Positions 7,320-12,954 of a DNA stretch of 12,954 bases are shown in pieces. The notes below the pieces were generated by a model that saw only the letters and a list, made by a program, of their open reading frames with translations, was not told the origin of the DNA and made no database searches. Each line of letters opens with the position of its first letter. Within the stretch, counting starts at the first letter, position 1. A program made the translations under genes and the position numbers. Source of the DNA: DSWT01 sp034433375 (lineage in GTDB: Bacteria > Chloroflexota > Anaerolineae > B4-G1 > SLSP01); contig DAOUAQ010000246.1 in the NCBI GenBank assembly GCA_034433375.1, forward strand, positions 1 to 12,954, read 5' to 3'.

Positions 7320-7925
7320 TTAACCTTGAGGCGGTTCGGCTCGCAGTGCGCGCGGCGCTTCAATGAGGACAGGGATGCCACGCAGCAGGCAGATCACCAA
7401 CGCCAACCACGCGCAGACCTGCGCGATGACGTTGACCGTCGCCAGGGCCGGGCTGCCGGCCGCCGCCAACCCGTGCGTCAGCGCGAGGAAGAAAAACGCG
7501 ACGGCCTTCGCAATCGCAAAGGGCGTGCGCAGCCAGGGGGACTTCACCAGGAAGCGTCCCACGGGCGAACGCATCATCTCAAACGGCGCGAGGCCCTTCG
7601 AGGGCGCAACGGCGCGGACGGCGTCCACGAAGGTGCCGCGCGTCAGCACAATCAAGGGGAAAATGACCGAAATCAAGTGCAGATGCGCGAAAACGACCCA
7701 CAACAGGAATTCCACCGTGCGGTCGGCGGCGATATCGAGCACGCTGCCAAGCACAGAAGTCTCGCCACGCTTGCGCGCCACGGCGCCATCAAAGGAATCC
7801 ATCACAATGAGGAAGATGATGAGCAGCGCAGCAATGAAACGGGGGGTTGCCGTCGGCTGATAGAGCAGGATGATGATAAGGGCAAGCAGGGGTATCCGCG
7901 ATAATGTTATGAGATTCGCAACCAT
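7320..7925 (-). CDS. CDP-alcohol phosphatidyltransferase
   Basis: This 201-residue integral membrane enzyme joins a CDP-activated lipid (usually CDP-diacylglycerol) to an alcohol to form a phospholipid. The complete family motif is visible: D43-x2-D46-G47-x2-A50-R51-x8-G60-x3-D64-x3-D68, in MDSFDGAVARKRG followed by VLGSVLDIAADR. The four aspartates bind the metal ions. Hydrophobic stretches at about 11-22, 30-42, 70-95, 135-150 and 165-185 fit the usual six-helix architecture. The ATG has AAAGGA just upstream, within a longer GGAGAAAGGA. In Actinobacteria a gene of this family (phosphatidylinositol phosphate synthase, PgsA1) lies next to patA, and the same order here suggests an inositol-phosphate or glycerol-phosphate acceptor. 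The acceptor cannot be read from the motif, so phosphatidylglycerophosphate synthase remains possible. The 3-base gap to the acyltransferase marks an operon. Confidence 0.92.
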   Translation of the reverse strand: MVANLITLSRIPLLALIIILLYQPTATPRFIAALLIIFLIVMDSFDGAVARKRGETSVLGSVLDIAADRTVEFLLWVVFAHLHLISVIFPLIVLTRGTFVDAVRAVAPSKGLAPFEMMRSPVGRFLVKSPWLRTPFAIAKAVAFFFLALTHGLAAAGSPALATVNVIAQVCAWLALVICLLRGIPVLIEAPRALRAEPPQG

Positions 7926-7952
7926 CGTCCTTTCTCCTTCAAGAACAGTTGT

Positions 7953-7977
7953 CAGTTATCAGTCTTCAGTTATCAGT
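7953..7977. repeat. short AACTGATAACTGA-type intergenic repeats
   Basis: Two copies of CAGTTATCAGT (7953-7963 and 7967-7977) stand 14 bases apart, preceded by a further CAGTT at 7946-7950, in the gap between the Nudix-like gene and the phosphatidyltransferase gene. Repeats of this type occur scattered in intergenic DNA of some environmental bacteria. No protein or RNA signal is associated with them here. Confidence 0.6.
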
Positions 7978-8001
7978 TCTTTATCTGCACAATCTGCTGG
8001 T

Positions 8002-8673
8002 TCAGGCGGCGTGAAGATGCACGGGCATAGCATCAGCCCGCAAAAGGCTCTGCAGGCCGCGCAGTGCCAGCACCGGACGCAGCCGCGCGTCATCGGGCAG
8101 GGGTGACGGCGCGTGCAACGTGGCCCAGGGTTGCGCCAGCAGGGCGCTCAATTTCCAATCCGCCGGTTCCAGAAAGTGCGGCAGGGCCTCGCGGCGGATT
8201 TGCAGCAAGGCTTGACGCGCTTTTCCGCGCCAGCGTCGCAGCGGCAAGAGGTAAACGGCCTGCACCAGCGCGTCGGGGACTTCCGCACCGCCCAATTGCG
8301 GCGCGGTCAGCACGAAAAAATAGGGTGTCGCAGCGTCCACATCGTTCAGCACCACAATCTGGTTATCTTCACCGAGGATGTAGGCATGACCCGCCGGAAA
8401 GAAGTCCACGTCACACTGCCACTGTTGGCGCAGGTGGCGGATCAACGCGCCGTGAGGCGGATGAATCGCGTCGGGCTGCACCTTAGCGGCGCCCACGCCG
8501 ATGGAGACGCCCCCGTTGGGCAAACGGCCCCAGAATCGCTCGTCGCCCAGTTCAAAGTAGAAGGTCTGATCGTCGTACACCAGACCCGCAAGCGCAATCA
8601 AACGCAGCGAACGATCCTTGAGCACGCGCGTCTCTTCACGCCCAAGATGCGGAAAGACTTCAAAGAGATTCAT
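8002..8673 (-). CDS. Nudix-like protein with degenerate Nudix box
   Basis: I cannot name this 223-residue protein with confidence. Residues 22-130 follow the rhythm of a Nudix domain: a beta strand LRLIALAGLVY, then RFWGRLPNGGVSIGVG (46-61), a gap, and a helix GALIRHLRQQWQCDV (75-89) where a Nudix box would read REhxEExG. The glycines and the helix position match, but the metal-binding glutamates are replaced by H80 and by Q83/Q84, so hydrolase activity is doubtful. The C-terminal third is helical with no recognised motif. It has no signal peptide or membrane segment and is probably cytoplasmic. The ATG has GGGGAG close upstream and a strong promoter lies about 60 bases ahead. It leads the lipid gene set; in mycobacteria a Nudix gene also lies near pgsA1-patA-pimA, which gives the resemblance some weight. 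It may equally be an unrelated fold. Confidence 0.6.
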   Translation of the reverse strand: MNLFEVFPHLGREETRVLKDRSLRLIALAGLVYDDQTFYFELGDERFWGRLPNGGVSIGVGAAKVQPDAIHPPHGALIRHLRQQWQCDVDFFPAGHAYILGEDNQIVVLNDVDAATPYFFVLTAPQLGGAEVPDALVQAVYLLPLRRWRGKARQALLQIRREALPHFLEPADWKLSALLAQPWATLHAPSPLPDDARLRPVLALRGLQSLLRADAMPVHLHAA

Positions 8674-8735
8674 AACTCCCCTGACACCGACCTCACGACC
8701 AAAATGTATGACCGGCAGTCTGTCACACCGGAGGC

Positions 8736-8763
8736 ATTATACCACGAGACCGCATAAGGGCAG
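8736..8763 (-). promoter_or_regulatory. extended -10 promoter of the Nudix-like/lipid gene set
   Basis: On the minus strand a perfect TATAAT (8741-8736) is preceded by TGG, an extended -10 element, and by CTGCCC (8763-8758) at a 16-base spacing (ACTGCC gives 17). This is the best sigma-70 type -10 box in the window. The leader to the Nudix-like start would be about 55 bases. Confidence 0.65.
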
Positions 8764-8820
8764 TGCGCGATAAAATTACACGAACGGCGTGTTTTTCACA
8801 GAGTATTCACAATCCTGTAA

Positions 8821-8848
8821 TAGCCAAAGCCAGTTCTTATGATAGAAT
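8821..8848 (+). promoter_or_regulatory. probable promoter of the cyclase gene
   Basis: TAGCCA (8821-8826) and TAGAAT (8843-8848) with 16 bases between them form a plausible promoter about 30 bases upstream of the start at 8881. An overlapping alternative -10 box, TATGAT, lies at 8838-8843 with CTGTAA 17 bases ahead. I cannot tell which is used. Confidence 0.35.
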
Positions 8849-8880
8849 TCAGTTAGCTAATTGACAGGGACAGAGATCGT

Positions 8881-11800
8881 ATGTATTGCTCGCACTGTGG
8901 CTCACATAACCCAGACGACGCCGAATGTTGCGCTCACTGCGCAGCGCCTCTTAACCCGCGCGCGGCTGATGACGCAACCATCCACAAGCTCCGGCAGGCG
9001 CTCGACGAGGCGCAAGCCTCGATTGAGCGCCTGTGTCGCTACGTGCCGTCGGTGGTCGCCGAGGGCATCTTGCACGACCAGGAACGCCTGCGGGGGGAGC
9101 GCCGTGAGATTGCCGTCCTCTTCGCGGATGCAGTCAATTTCACCCATCTTTCAGCCTCGCTGGACGCCGAATCGGTCTTCAACCTGATCAACGAATTGCT
9201 GGGGCGTCTGGTCGCCTGTGTGCAGCGTTACGGGGGATTGGTAGATAAGTTCACCGGCGACGGGTTGATGGCGGTCTTCGGCGCGCCTATCGCCCACGAG
9301 AACAACGCCGAAATGGCCGTCCGCGCGGCGTTGGATATGCAGCGCGCCGCGGCAGAATTCACGCCGATCGCCCAGGCGCAGTTAGGCGCGCCCCTCGAAA
9401 TTCGGATTGGCGTCCACAACGGGCCGGCCATCGCCGGCATTCTGGGCACGGCGGAACAGGCGGCCTACACCGTCATCGGCGACACTGTCAATCTGGCCGC
9501 GCGCCTGGAAGCGCAAGCCACGCCGGGCAACATCCTCGTCAGCACCCAGGTCTATACCAGGACGCAGCCCTTCTTCAGTTTTCAGGAGAAGGAAGCCGTC
9601 GCCATCAAGGGTGTGGATCAGCCCATCGTCACCTACGAAGTCACCGGCAAGCGGACGACGCCGGAAGCGACGCGCGGGGTTATGGGCGTCACACGCATTT
9701 TCCTGGGGCACGACGCCGAATTGGCGCAACTGCGCGCGCGTCTGGCTGATTTCCTGGACAATCGCCAGGGGCAGCTCATCACCGTGCGCGGCGAAGCAGG
9801 GATGGGTAAATCGCGGCTGGTCGCCGAATGGCTGGCCCACATCAACCCCAACGCTGCGCAGATCTGGCAAGGGCGCGGTCTTCCTTACGTCCAGGGTGTA
9901 GGTTATGGGATTTTTCGCTCCTTGCTACAAAACGCCATTGAATCCTATCCACCAGGCAAACAATGGGATAGTCAGATTTATACGGCAATGACGCCGTTTC
10001 TAAAACAAATTCTGCAACTTCCCCTGACGCCCAAAGAAGCGTTGTCGCTCAAAGCCTTGACGCCTGAAAACGTGAAACAACTTACCGCGTTGGCGATGCG
10101 TGAATGGTTGATCGCCGAAGCTCGCCAGCGCCCGCTCATTCTGGTGCTGGACGACTTTCATTGGGCCGATGACCTTTCGCGCGACCTGCTCAAGACTCTG
10201 AGCCACGTCGCTGCCGAAGTTCCGGTGATTTTCTGCGTCATCACCCGCACGCAGGCTGAGGCGCCTTTCGACGCTCCCACCCCGGGTCTGGAATTCTGTC
10301 TGATTGATGTGAATCCACTGACGCAGGAACAAAGTTACCGCCTTCTGGCGCACACCATCAACCTGGAGGGATTGTCAGACTCTACCATCAACACGATCCT
10401 CACGAGAGCAGAGGGTAACCCGTTTTATATCGAAGAATTCGCCCGCATGTTGATCGAAAAAGGGATGCTGCGACTGGTCGGCAGTCAGTGGCAGGTCATC
10501 TCGACCGTGGCCGTGGAAAAGCTCGACGTCCCCACTTCACTGCGCGGTCTGATGATGGCACGTCTGGATCGGCTGCCCGAAAATCTGCGGAAGGTATTGC
10601 GGGATGCGGCCGTCATCGGACTGCAATTTGACGCGCGCATCTTGGGGCAAATCGAGCAGCATTTCCACGGTGTTGATAACGTGGCCCCGGCGCTCGAACG
10701 ACTGACCGAAGCCGGCCTGATCGAGTCCCGTATGCACATCGGCCCTCATACCTACGCCTTCCGCCATATTCTCACGCAAGAGACCATTTACGACAGCGTT
10801 TTGCACGCCCAACGGCCAGAACTGCACCGAGTCGTCGCCGAAGCGATTGCCGCGCTGTATCCCGACGATCTACACGGTCAGGCCGAAATCCTCGCCCGGC
10901 ACTACGATCTGGCGCGCGTGCGCGACAAAGCCCTGCACTATACCCTGCTCGCTGGCGATAAAGCGCGGGCGCATTTTGCCAACCGCAAGGCCGCCGAATA
11001 TTACAGCCGCGTGCTGCAACTCTCGCAGCATCTTAACCGGTGTGACAGCGCGCGTTGGCGGGCCGCCGTGGGTTTGGGTGATGTTCAGCAGCACATCGGC
11101 GAATATGAAGAAGCCATCGCCTTCTACCAGGCGGCGCTTGACGAATGGAAAGCGGCTCCCGTGGAAGCCCAGGCCGAAGTGATGCTGAAATTGGGCCGGG
11201 TTTGGGCGCAACGCGGCGACATAGAGGAAGCCGAGAAATGGATGCGGCGCGCACTCGCCCGACTCGACGATGCGCCCCACCCCCAACCGCAGATTGAGGC
11301 CGAAATTGACGCTTTTCTGGGATGGATCGCTATGCGCCGCGGGGATTTGTCAGGAGCGCAGACTGTACTCGAACAGGCTTTGGAACTGGTCAACCATACG
11401 CTACACTATGACGTGCTCTCCTCCATCCTCAATCGTCTGGGGGGCGTTTATTATAGCCAGGGCAATTGGGAACGCGCCACGCACATGGTCGAACAAGCCC
11501 TCGCCCTCCGCGAAGAAGTGGGGGACATCTTAGGCGTCGCGCGTTCTTCCAACAATCTGGGGATCCTGAAGCGTAACAGCGGCGACTGGAAAAGCGCATT
11601 GGCGAACTACCAACGCGGGTTGGACATCCTCGAAGAGATCGGGGACACGGAAGGCATTGCTATCGCGCACACGAACATCGGCAACGTCTACATTGATATG
11701 GGGGAGTGGGACAAAGCGGAAGCCAACCTGCGGCACAGCTTCGACATCGCGCAAAAAATCGCCAATCCCTACGAAATCGCCCAGGCGCATCTGAATCTAG

Positions 11801-12315
11801 GGCGACTGTATCTGGCGCAAAACCGGCTGGCGGAGTCGCAGCAGCATCTCGACGCAGCCATCGTCCTGTACAAACAGGCTGGTGCGCGCGCTAACCCCGG
11901 TCTCATTGACGCTTATGGCGTACAAGGCTTTCTGTGTCTCGAACAGGGGCAGGTAGACGCAGCCACGGTATGGGCAGAACGTAGTTACGCTCTCCTGCAG
12001 GAAGTGAATGGCAAAGCCACCGGCGAATCCACCGAATGGGGACGCTACGAACAATTGATGGGGCGCATCGCTGCCGCGAAAGGCGACAGCGCACTGGCAG
12101 TTGCGCACCTGGAACGGGGGAAAGCCATCTTTCGGGCGAGTAAGACCTACCTCGAGGTAGGGCGCACCGCCTATTGGAGCGCCCAGGTGTGGCTCGCCCA
12201 GACCGAGAATGACAGGGCGCACGCGGAATTAGCAGAAGCGCGAGGCATTTTCGCGCAACTGGGCGCGACGCCTGATTTGCAGCGCAGTGAACAGGCGCTG
12301 AGAGCCTGCAAGTAG
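8881..12315 (+). CDS. zinc-ribbon class III nucleotide cyclase with ATPase and TPR array
   Basis: The 1144-residue protein likely makes cAMP or a related cyclic nucleotide under control of an ATPase and protein-binding repeats. Residues 1-24 form a zinc ribbon (C3, C6, C17, C20). A helical linker leads to a class III cyclase domain (about 75-250) with metal-binding D83 (FADAVNFT) and D127 (FTGDG), K123 and D201 as base-selecting residues (the pair typical of adenylate cyclases), and N204/R208 of the transition-state pair. An AAA/STAND ATPase follows: Walker A GEAGMGKS (304-311), Walker B LVLDDFHWADD (421-431), then GNPFYIEEF (512-520) and a MalT-like RLDRLPENLRKVL segment. From about 685 to 1135 there are repeated TPR helices. 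Together these suggest a soluble signalling hub like mammalian soluble adenylate cyclase. The ATG places the zinc ribbon at the very N terminus; AGGGA lies ten bases upstream. It has its own promoter and no partner gene nearby. Catalytic residues are complete; nucleotide and ligand are inferred. Confidence 0.95.
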   Translation: MYCSHCGSHNPDDAECCAHCAAPLNPRAADDATIHKLRQALDEAQASIERLCRYVPSVVAEGILHDQERLRGERREIAVLFADAVNFTHLSASLDAESVFNLINELLGRLVACVQRYGGLVDKFTGDGLMAVFGAPIAHENNAEMAVRAALDMQRAAAEFTPIAQAQLGAPLEIRIGVHNGPAIAGILGTAEQAAYTVIGDTVNLAARLEAQATPGNILVSTQVYTRTQPFFSFQEKEAVAIKGVDQPIVTYEVTGKRTTPEATRGVMGVTRIFLGHDAELAQLRARLADFLDNRQGQLITVRGEAGMGKSRLVAEWLAHINPNAAQIWQGRGLPYVQGVGYGIFRSLLQNAIESYPPGKQWDSQIYTAMTPFLKQILQLPLTPKEALSLKALTPENVKQLTALAMREWLIAEARQRPLILVLDDFHWADDLSRDLLKTLSHVAAEVPVIFCVITRTQAEAPFDAPTPGLEFCLIDVNPLTQEQSYRLLAHTINLEGLSDSTINTILTRAEGNPFYIEEFARMLIEKGMLRLVGSQWQVISTVAVEKLDVPTSLRGLMMARLDRLPENLRKVLRDAAVIGLQFDARILGQIEQHFHGVDNVAPALERLTEAGLIESRMHIGPHTYAFRHILTQETIYDSVLHAQRPELHRVVAEAIAALYPDDLHGQAEILARHYDLARVRDKALHYTLLAGDKARAHFANRKAAEYYSRVLQLSQHLNRCDSARWRAAVGLGDVQQHIGEYEEAIAFYQAALDEWKAAPVEAQAEVMLKLGRVWAQRGDIEEAEKWMRRALARLDDAPHPQPQIEAEIDAFLGWIAMRRGDLSGAQTVLEQALELVNHTLHYDVLSSILNRLGGVYYSQGNWERATHMVEQALALREEVGDILGVARSSNNLGILKRNSGDWKSALANYQRGLDILEEIGDTEGIAIAHTNIGNVYIDMGEWDKAEANLRHSFDIAQKIANPYEIAQAHLNLGRLYLAQNRLAESQQHLDAAIVLYKQAGARANPGLIDAYGVQGFLCLEQGQVDAATVWAERSYALLQEVNGKATGESTEWGRYEQLMGRIAAAKGDSALAVAHLERGKAIFRASKTYLEVGRTAYWSAQVWLAQTENDRAHAELAEARGIFAQLGATPDLQRSEQALRACK

Positions 12316-12357
12316 TCCCTACCCCTTTGTGAATCTATGCGATGACTCCACTGAAAA

Positions 12358-12487
12358 AACCGCCAAGTCGCCAAGAACGCCAAGGTTTTTAATGGTTAGA
12401 TGCAGATAATTTGTAAAAACGGGCAAATCTCTTGAGATTATTCATCAATTATTTGATTCTCTTGGCGAACTTGGCGTCTTGGCGGTT
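12358..12487. repeat. inverted repeat of CGCCAAG triplets, possible bidirectional terminator
   Basis: Arms at 12358-12384 and 12461-12487 pair over 27 bases with three mismatches. Each arm holds three CGCCAAG units (CTTGGCG in the right arm); all mismatches fall in the one- and two-base linkers between units. The 76-base centre is AT-rich and contains a small hairpin, AATCTC-TT-GAGATT (12426-12439). Outside the arms, six A (12354-12359, overlapping the arm end) on the left and five T (12496-12500) on the right give a T tract in either direction, so the structure could stop transcription from both sides. It could also be a dispersed non-autonomous element; no transposase is present. Confidence 0.75.
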
Positions 12488-12523
12488 AGAGGGGGTTTTT
12501 GCAGTAGGCTCATGCGATGAACG

Positions 12524-12560
12524 AAACACAGGGCAGAGGAGTTCTCTGCCCTGTGTTTTT
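12524..12560. terminator. hairpin terminator between cyclase gene and right-edge gene
   Basis: A perfect 15-bp stem (12524-12538 with 12544-12558) around a five-base loop, GAGTT, carries five T at its plus-strand end (12556-12560) and three T at its minus-strand end. It lies 20 bases beyond the stop codon of the minus-strand gene at 12580 and about 210 bases beyond the cyclase stop, so it can serve both genes. The plus-strand T tract is the better one. Confidence 0.85.
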
Positions 12561-12579
12561 GATGACGGCGTGCCTGAGG

Positions 12580-12954
12580 TTAGTCTTCGTCCGCAGCCAC
12601 CCAGGTGTTGACGCTCACGGTCGTAGAATTTGTCGGCATATTGACCAGGTTGAAGAAGGCAGCCGCCCACGCCGGATCACCCACATTATTCGCCCAGCTA
12701 TCAAATCCACCGGCCCAACTGTCATACCCGTTTGCCCAAGCTGCGTAACCGCCATCCCACGCCGAGAAAGAACTCGTCCAACTGGGAGCGCCGCTGGCCC
12801 AACTGTCGAAACCCGCAGCCCAACTGTCAAACCCACCGTCCCAACTATCGAAGCCACTGACCCACTGAACACACTGGAAGGAGGGCAACTCAAGGCCGCT
12901 GGCCCAGCTATCAAAACCGGAGGCCCAACTGTCAAAACCGGCCGCCCAACTATC
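12580..12954 (-). CDS. C-terminal part of a Trp-heptad repeat protein (5' end outside window)
   Basis: Only the last 124 codons are in the window; the frame is open to the right edge, so the TTG at 12888 is an internal codon, not a start. The first 91 residues are 13 consecutive seven-residue units with consensus D-S-W-A-x-G-F/Y, for example DSWAAGFDSWASGFDSW. One unit, ELPSFQC, has lost the consensus yet keeps the seven-residue spacing. A 33-residue tail with NLVNMPTNSTTVSVNTW and an acidic AADED end follows. The regular spacing of Trp, Asp and Gly suggests a repetitive beta-type or stacked aromatic surface, likely extracellular. From memory, similar endings occur on large secreted subtilisin-like (S8) proteases of Chloroflexota, but no protease domain is visible here, so that identity is a guess. 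A hairpin terminator lies just downstream. Confidence 0.8.
   Translation of the reverse strand, partial: DSWAAGFDSWASGFDSWASGLELPSFQCVQWVSGFDSWDGGFDSWAAGFDSWASGAPSWTSSFSAWDGGYAAWANGYDSWAGGFDSWANNVGDPAWAAAFFNLVNMPTNSTTVSVNTWVAADED
12682..12954 (-). repeat. 21-base tandem repeat encoding the Trp heptads
   Basis: Thirteen units of 21 bases, continuing past the window edge, encode the heptads. Units differ mainly by synonymous changes (GAT/GAC, AGT/AGC, GGC/GGT, TTT/TTC) and a few replacements, which indicates an old, selected array and not a fresh slippage product. There are no unique spacers, so it is not a CRISPR array. Confidence 0.85.

Noticed and set aside
7326..7904. A 192-codon plus-strand frame opposite the phosphatidyltransferase gene
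   Set aside because: Its product is Arg/Gln/His-rich without motifs, and the opposite strand carries the complete CDP-alcohol phosphatidyltransferase signature.
10485..10739. A minus-strand frame beginning MCIRDS, the peptide often produced by transposon sequencing-adapter remnants
   Set aside because: The codons (ATG TGC ATA CGG) differ from the adapter sequence, and the stretch reads smoothly as the cyclase protein on the plus strand. It is a coincidence, not contamination.
12615..12935. A second overlapping minus-strand frame (106 codons) through the same repeats
   Set aside because: It is the shifted-frame reading of the 21-base repeat; the heptad frame has the coherent Trp repeat, a non-repetitive tail and a terminator just behind its stop.
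12682..12954. CRISPR-like periodicity at the right edge
   Set aside because: The 21-base period has no unique spacers, is in frame throughout and encodes a regular protein repeat.

Overview
The window reads as chromosomal DNA from a GC-rich bacterium, most likely of the phylum Chloroflexota (Anaerolineae-like). No rRNA or marker gene fixes this. The inference rests on gene style: a very large class III cyclase/ATPase/TPR protein, a secreted protein ending in a CTLTPGYWKTH-type module, Trp-rich heptad repeats at the end of a probable exported protein, and a lipid acyltransferase next to a CDP-alcohol phosphatidyltransferase. There are no tRNA or rRNA genes, no CRISPR array, no integrase or transposase, and no gene-free stretch longer than 300 bases.

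Layout. At 1-31 the first ten codons of a minus-strand gene run off the left edge. It diverges from a secreted protein gene (102-1553, +) that ends in a strong intrinsic terminator. From 8673 down to 1831 all genes lie on the minus strand. In transcription order they are a Nudix-like protein with a degenerate active site (8673-8002), a CDP-alcohol phosphatidyltransferase (7925-7320), an HX4D lysophospholipid acyltransferase (7316-6417), a VapBC-like toxin-antitoxin pair (antitoxin 6331-5966, PIN toxin 5966-5469) and the chromosome-organising ATPase smc (5457-1831). A well-formed promoter precedes the Nudix-like gene and another precedes the antitoxin. smc starts 11 bases after the toxin stop codon, with its ribosome binding site directly behind that stop.

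On the plus strand, 8881-12315 encodes a 1144-residue signalling protein: zinc ribbon, complete class III nucleotide cyclase domain, STAND/AAA-type ATPase and a long TPR array. After it come an inverted repeat built from CGCCAAG units and a 15-bp terminator hairpin. At the right edge is the C-terminal part of a minus-strand protein made of 13 seven-residue units around a D-S-W-A-x-G-F/Y core.

How the parts relate. The lipid genes form a small membrane-lipid or glycolipid unit. The toxin-antitoxin pair sits between that unit and smc and looks lower in GC than both, so it may be an insertion that took over the position, and perhaps the promoter, upstream of an important chromosome gene. No complete undescribed multi-gene system is evident. 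The items most worth checking are the toxin-smc coupling, the Trp heptad tail, the zinc-ribbon cyclase and the catalytically depleted Nudix-like protein.
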